DNA from: Belnapia sp.
GTDB taxonomy: Bacteria > Pseudomonadota > Alphaproteobacteria > Acetobacterales > Acetobacteraceae
Direction of reading: 5' to 3'
NCBI GenBank assembly: GCA_028291445.1
Contig: JAQGIA010000326.1
Location: forward strand, 1 to 5,214
Length of the DNA: 5,214 bases
Shown: positions 3,794 through 5,214 of the stretch, piece after piece
How the letters are laid out: the number at the start of each line of letters is the position of its first letter
Position numbering within the stretch: position 1 is the stretch's first letter
Made by a program: the position numbers and the translations under genes
The notes under the pieces: generated by a model
Seen by the model: the letters and a program-made list of their open reading frames with translations, nothing else
The model's database searches: none
Told to the model about the DNA's origin: nothing

Positions 3794-5214
3794 ATGATGC
3801 GCACCCTGTTCCTCCAGGCCCCTTCCTTCGACGGTTTCGATGGCGGCGCGGGCTCCCGCTACCAGGCCAAGCGGGAGATCAAGAGCTTCTGGTTCCCGAC
3901 CTGGCTGGCCCAGCCGGCCGCCCTGGTCGAGGGGTCGAAGCTGGTCGATGCGCCGCCGCACAAGCAGACGCTGGCCGATATCGTGCCCATGGTGCGGGAC
4001 AAGGACCTGCTGGTGCTGCACACCTCGACGCCGAGCTTCACCTCGGATGTGAAGGTGGCCGAGCGCCTGAAGGCGGAGAACCCGTCGCTCAAGGTCGGCA
4101 TGATCGGCGCCAAGGTCGCGGTCCAGGCGGCCGAGAGCCTGCGCGACGCGCCGGTGATCGACTTCGTGGCCCGCAACGAGTTCGACTTCACGGTGAAGGA
4201 AGTGGCCGAGGGCCGCGACTGGGGCGCCATCCAGGGCCTCTCATGGCGCAACAAGGAAGGCGTGCTGGTCCACAACCCCAACCGGCCGGTGCTGGAGGAC
4301 ATGGACAGCCTGCCCTTCGTCTCCCCGGTCTATAAGCGGGACCTGGAATACCAGAAGTACTTCATCGGCTACCTCAAGCACCCCTATGTCAGCATCTACA
4401 CCGGCCGTGGCTGCAAAAGCCGCTGCACCTTCTGCCTCTGGCCGCAGACGGTGGGCGGGCACCGCTACCGCACCCGCTCGGTCGCCAACGTCATCGAGGA
4501 AATCCGCTACATCCGGGACAATTTCCCCGGCCTGAAGGAGATCTTCTTCGACGACGACACCTTCACCGACGACCTGCCCCGCGCCGAGGCGATCGCCCGC
4601 GAGATGGGCAAGCTCGGCGTGACGTGGTCCTGCAACGCCAAGGCGAATGTCCCGCGCGAGACGCTGAAGGTGCTGAAGGACGGCGGGCTGCGGCTGCTGC
4701 TGGTCGGGTATGAAAGCGGCAACCAGCAGATCCTCCACAACATCAAGAAGGGCATGCGGATCGAGGTCGCCAAGCAGTTCACCAAGGACTGCCACGAGCT
4801 GGGCGTGATGATCCACGGCACCTTCATCCTCGGCCTGCCCGGCGAGACGACCGAGACCATCCAGGAGACGATCAGGTTCGCCATCGAGACCAACCCGCAT
4901 ACCCTGCAGGTCTCGCTGGCGGCGCCCTATCCGGGGACCTTCCTGTTCGATCAGGCGCAGAAGGAAGGCTGGCTCGACACGGCGCATACCGAATACGTCG
5001 ATGCGCATGGCGTGCAGATCGCCCCGCTGGCCTATCCGCATCTGTCGCATACGGAAATCTTCGACGGGGTCGAGGCCTTCTACCGGAAGTTCTATTTCCG
5101 GGCGCCGAAGATCGCCTCGATCTGCGGCGAGATGATCCGCGACCGGCAGATGCTGGTGCGGCGGCTGCGCGAGGGGGTGGAGTTCTTCCACTTCCTGCGG
5201 GAGCGGAAGACGGC
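3794..5214 (+). CDS. hpnJ: HpnJ, hopanoid biosynthesis radical SAM enzyme (3' end outside window)
   Basis: The frame opens at tandem ATG codons (3794 and 3797) and is still open at the right edge after 473 codons. HpnJ proteins are about this length, so probably only a few residues are missing. Residues about 5-150 resemble the B12-binding-type Rossmann domain found in many radical SAM enzymes (for example DIVPMVRDKDLLVLHTSTPS, then SLKVGMIGAKVAVQAAESL). The radical SAM core follows: GRGCKSRCTFCLWPQT holds the iron-sulfur ligands C207, C211 and C214 as CxxxCxxC, then IFFDDDTFTDD (residues 250-260), GGLRLLLVGYESG (297-309) and HGTFILGLPGET (341-352). In Burkholderia cenocepacia the enzyme is needed to turn glucosaminyl-bacteriohopanetetrol into the cyclitol ether, a ring-contraction-type change. 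Its natural partner HpnK, the deacetylase, is not in the window and is expected downstream. A GGGGA at 3778-3782 is a weak ribosome-binding candidate, 11 bases before the first ATG. Nothing looks broken. Confidence 0.94.
   Translation, partial: MMRTLFLQAPSFDGFDGGAGSRYQAKREIKSFWFPTWLAQPAALVEGSKLVDAPPHKQTLADIVPMVRDKDLLVLHTSTPSFTSDVKVAERLKAENPSLKVGMIGAKVAVQAAESLRDAPVIDFVARNEFDFTVKEVAEGRDWGAIQGLSWRNKEGVLVHNPNRPVLEDMDSLPFVSPVYKRDLEYQKYFIGYLKHPYVSIYTGRGCKSRCTFCLWPQTVGGHRYRTRSVANVIEEIRYIRDNFPGLKEIFFDDDTFTDDLPRAEAIAREMGKLGVTWSCNAKANVPRETLKVLKDGGLRLLLVGYESGNQQILHNIKKGMRIEVAKQFTKDCHELGVMIHGTFILGLPGETTETIQETIRFAIETNPHTLQVSLAAPYPGTFLFDQAQKEGWLDTAHTEYVDAHGVQIAPLAYPHLSHTEIFDGVEAFYRKFYFRAPKIASICGEMIRDRQMLVRRLREGVEFFHFLRERKT

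Noticed and set aside
4241..5191. Minus-strand open frame (316 codons) opposite hpnJ
   Set aside because: It is antisense to a radical SAM gene with all key motifs in place, and its Asp/Val/Leu/His/Arg-rich product resembles no family I know.

Overview
The window is very GC-rich (about 70% or more by eye), with strong G/C preference at third codon positions, alpha-proteobacterial-type proteins and a hopanoid locus. Together these suggest an alphaproteobacterium, most likely Rhodospirillales/Acetobacteraceae (Roseomonas-like). That assignment is inferred from protein style, not from a marker gene.

Layout from left to right. (1) The C-terminal tail of a plus-strand, probably membrane, protein runs off the left edge and ends in a short tandem repeat. 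It overlaps tail to tail with the end of (2), a tightly packed minus-strand operon. Read in its own direction from position 1657 down to 187, the operon encodes an XRE-type regulator with a cupin-like C-terminal domain, a GNAT acetyltransferase starting in a 4-base ATGA overlap, and a 71-residue protein with a GHNGGPPL motif. A near-perfect palindrome lies over the -10 element just ahead of the regulator gene and looks like an autoregulatory operator. (3) A minus-strand MlaA/VacJ-family outer-membrane lipoprotein gene lies upstream of that promoter. (4) After a 74-base divergent gap, two plus-strand genes follow: hpnI (family GT21-like hopanoid glycosyltransferase) and hpnJ (radical SAM enzyme). 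hpnJ is still open at the right edge but is probably nearly complete.

How the genes work together: from published genetic work on hopanoid producers, HpnI puts N-acetylglucosamine on bacteriohopanetetrol, HpnK (not in this window) deacetylates it, and HpnJ carries out the radical step giving the cyclitol ether headgroup. The divergent MlaA homologue acts on outer-membrane lipid asymmetry, so the right half of the window has an envelope-lipid theme. The XRE-cupin/GNAT/small-protein operon has no visible metabolic link to the hopanoid genes; its signal and substrate cannot be read from the sequence.

No RNA genes, insertion sequences, CRISPR arrays or attachment sites were seen, and no gene-free stretch exceeds 75 bases. 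I found no clearly new biological system. The points most worth a second look are the operator/promoter arrangement, the five-copy repeat linker in the regulator, and the small third gene of its operon.
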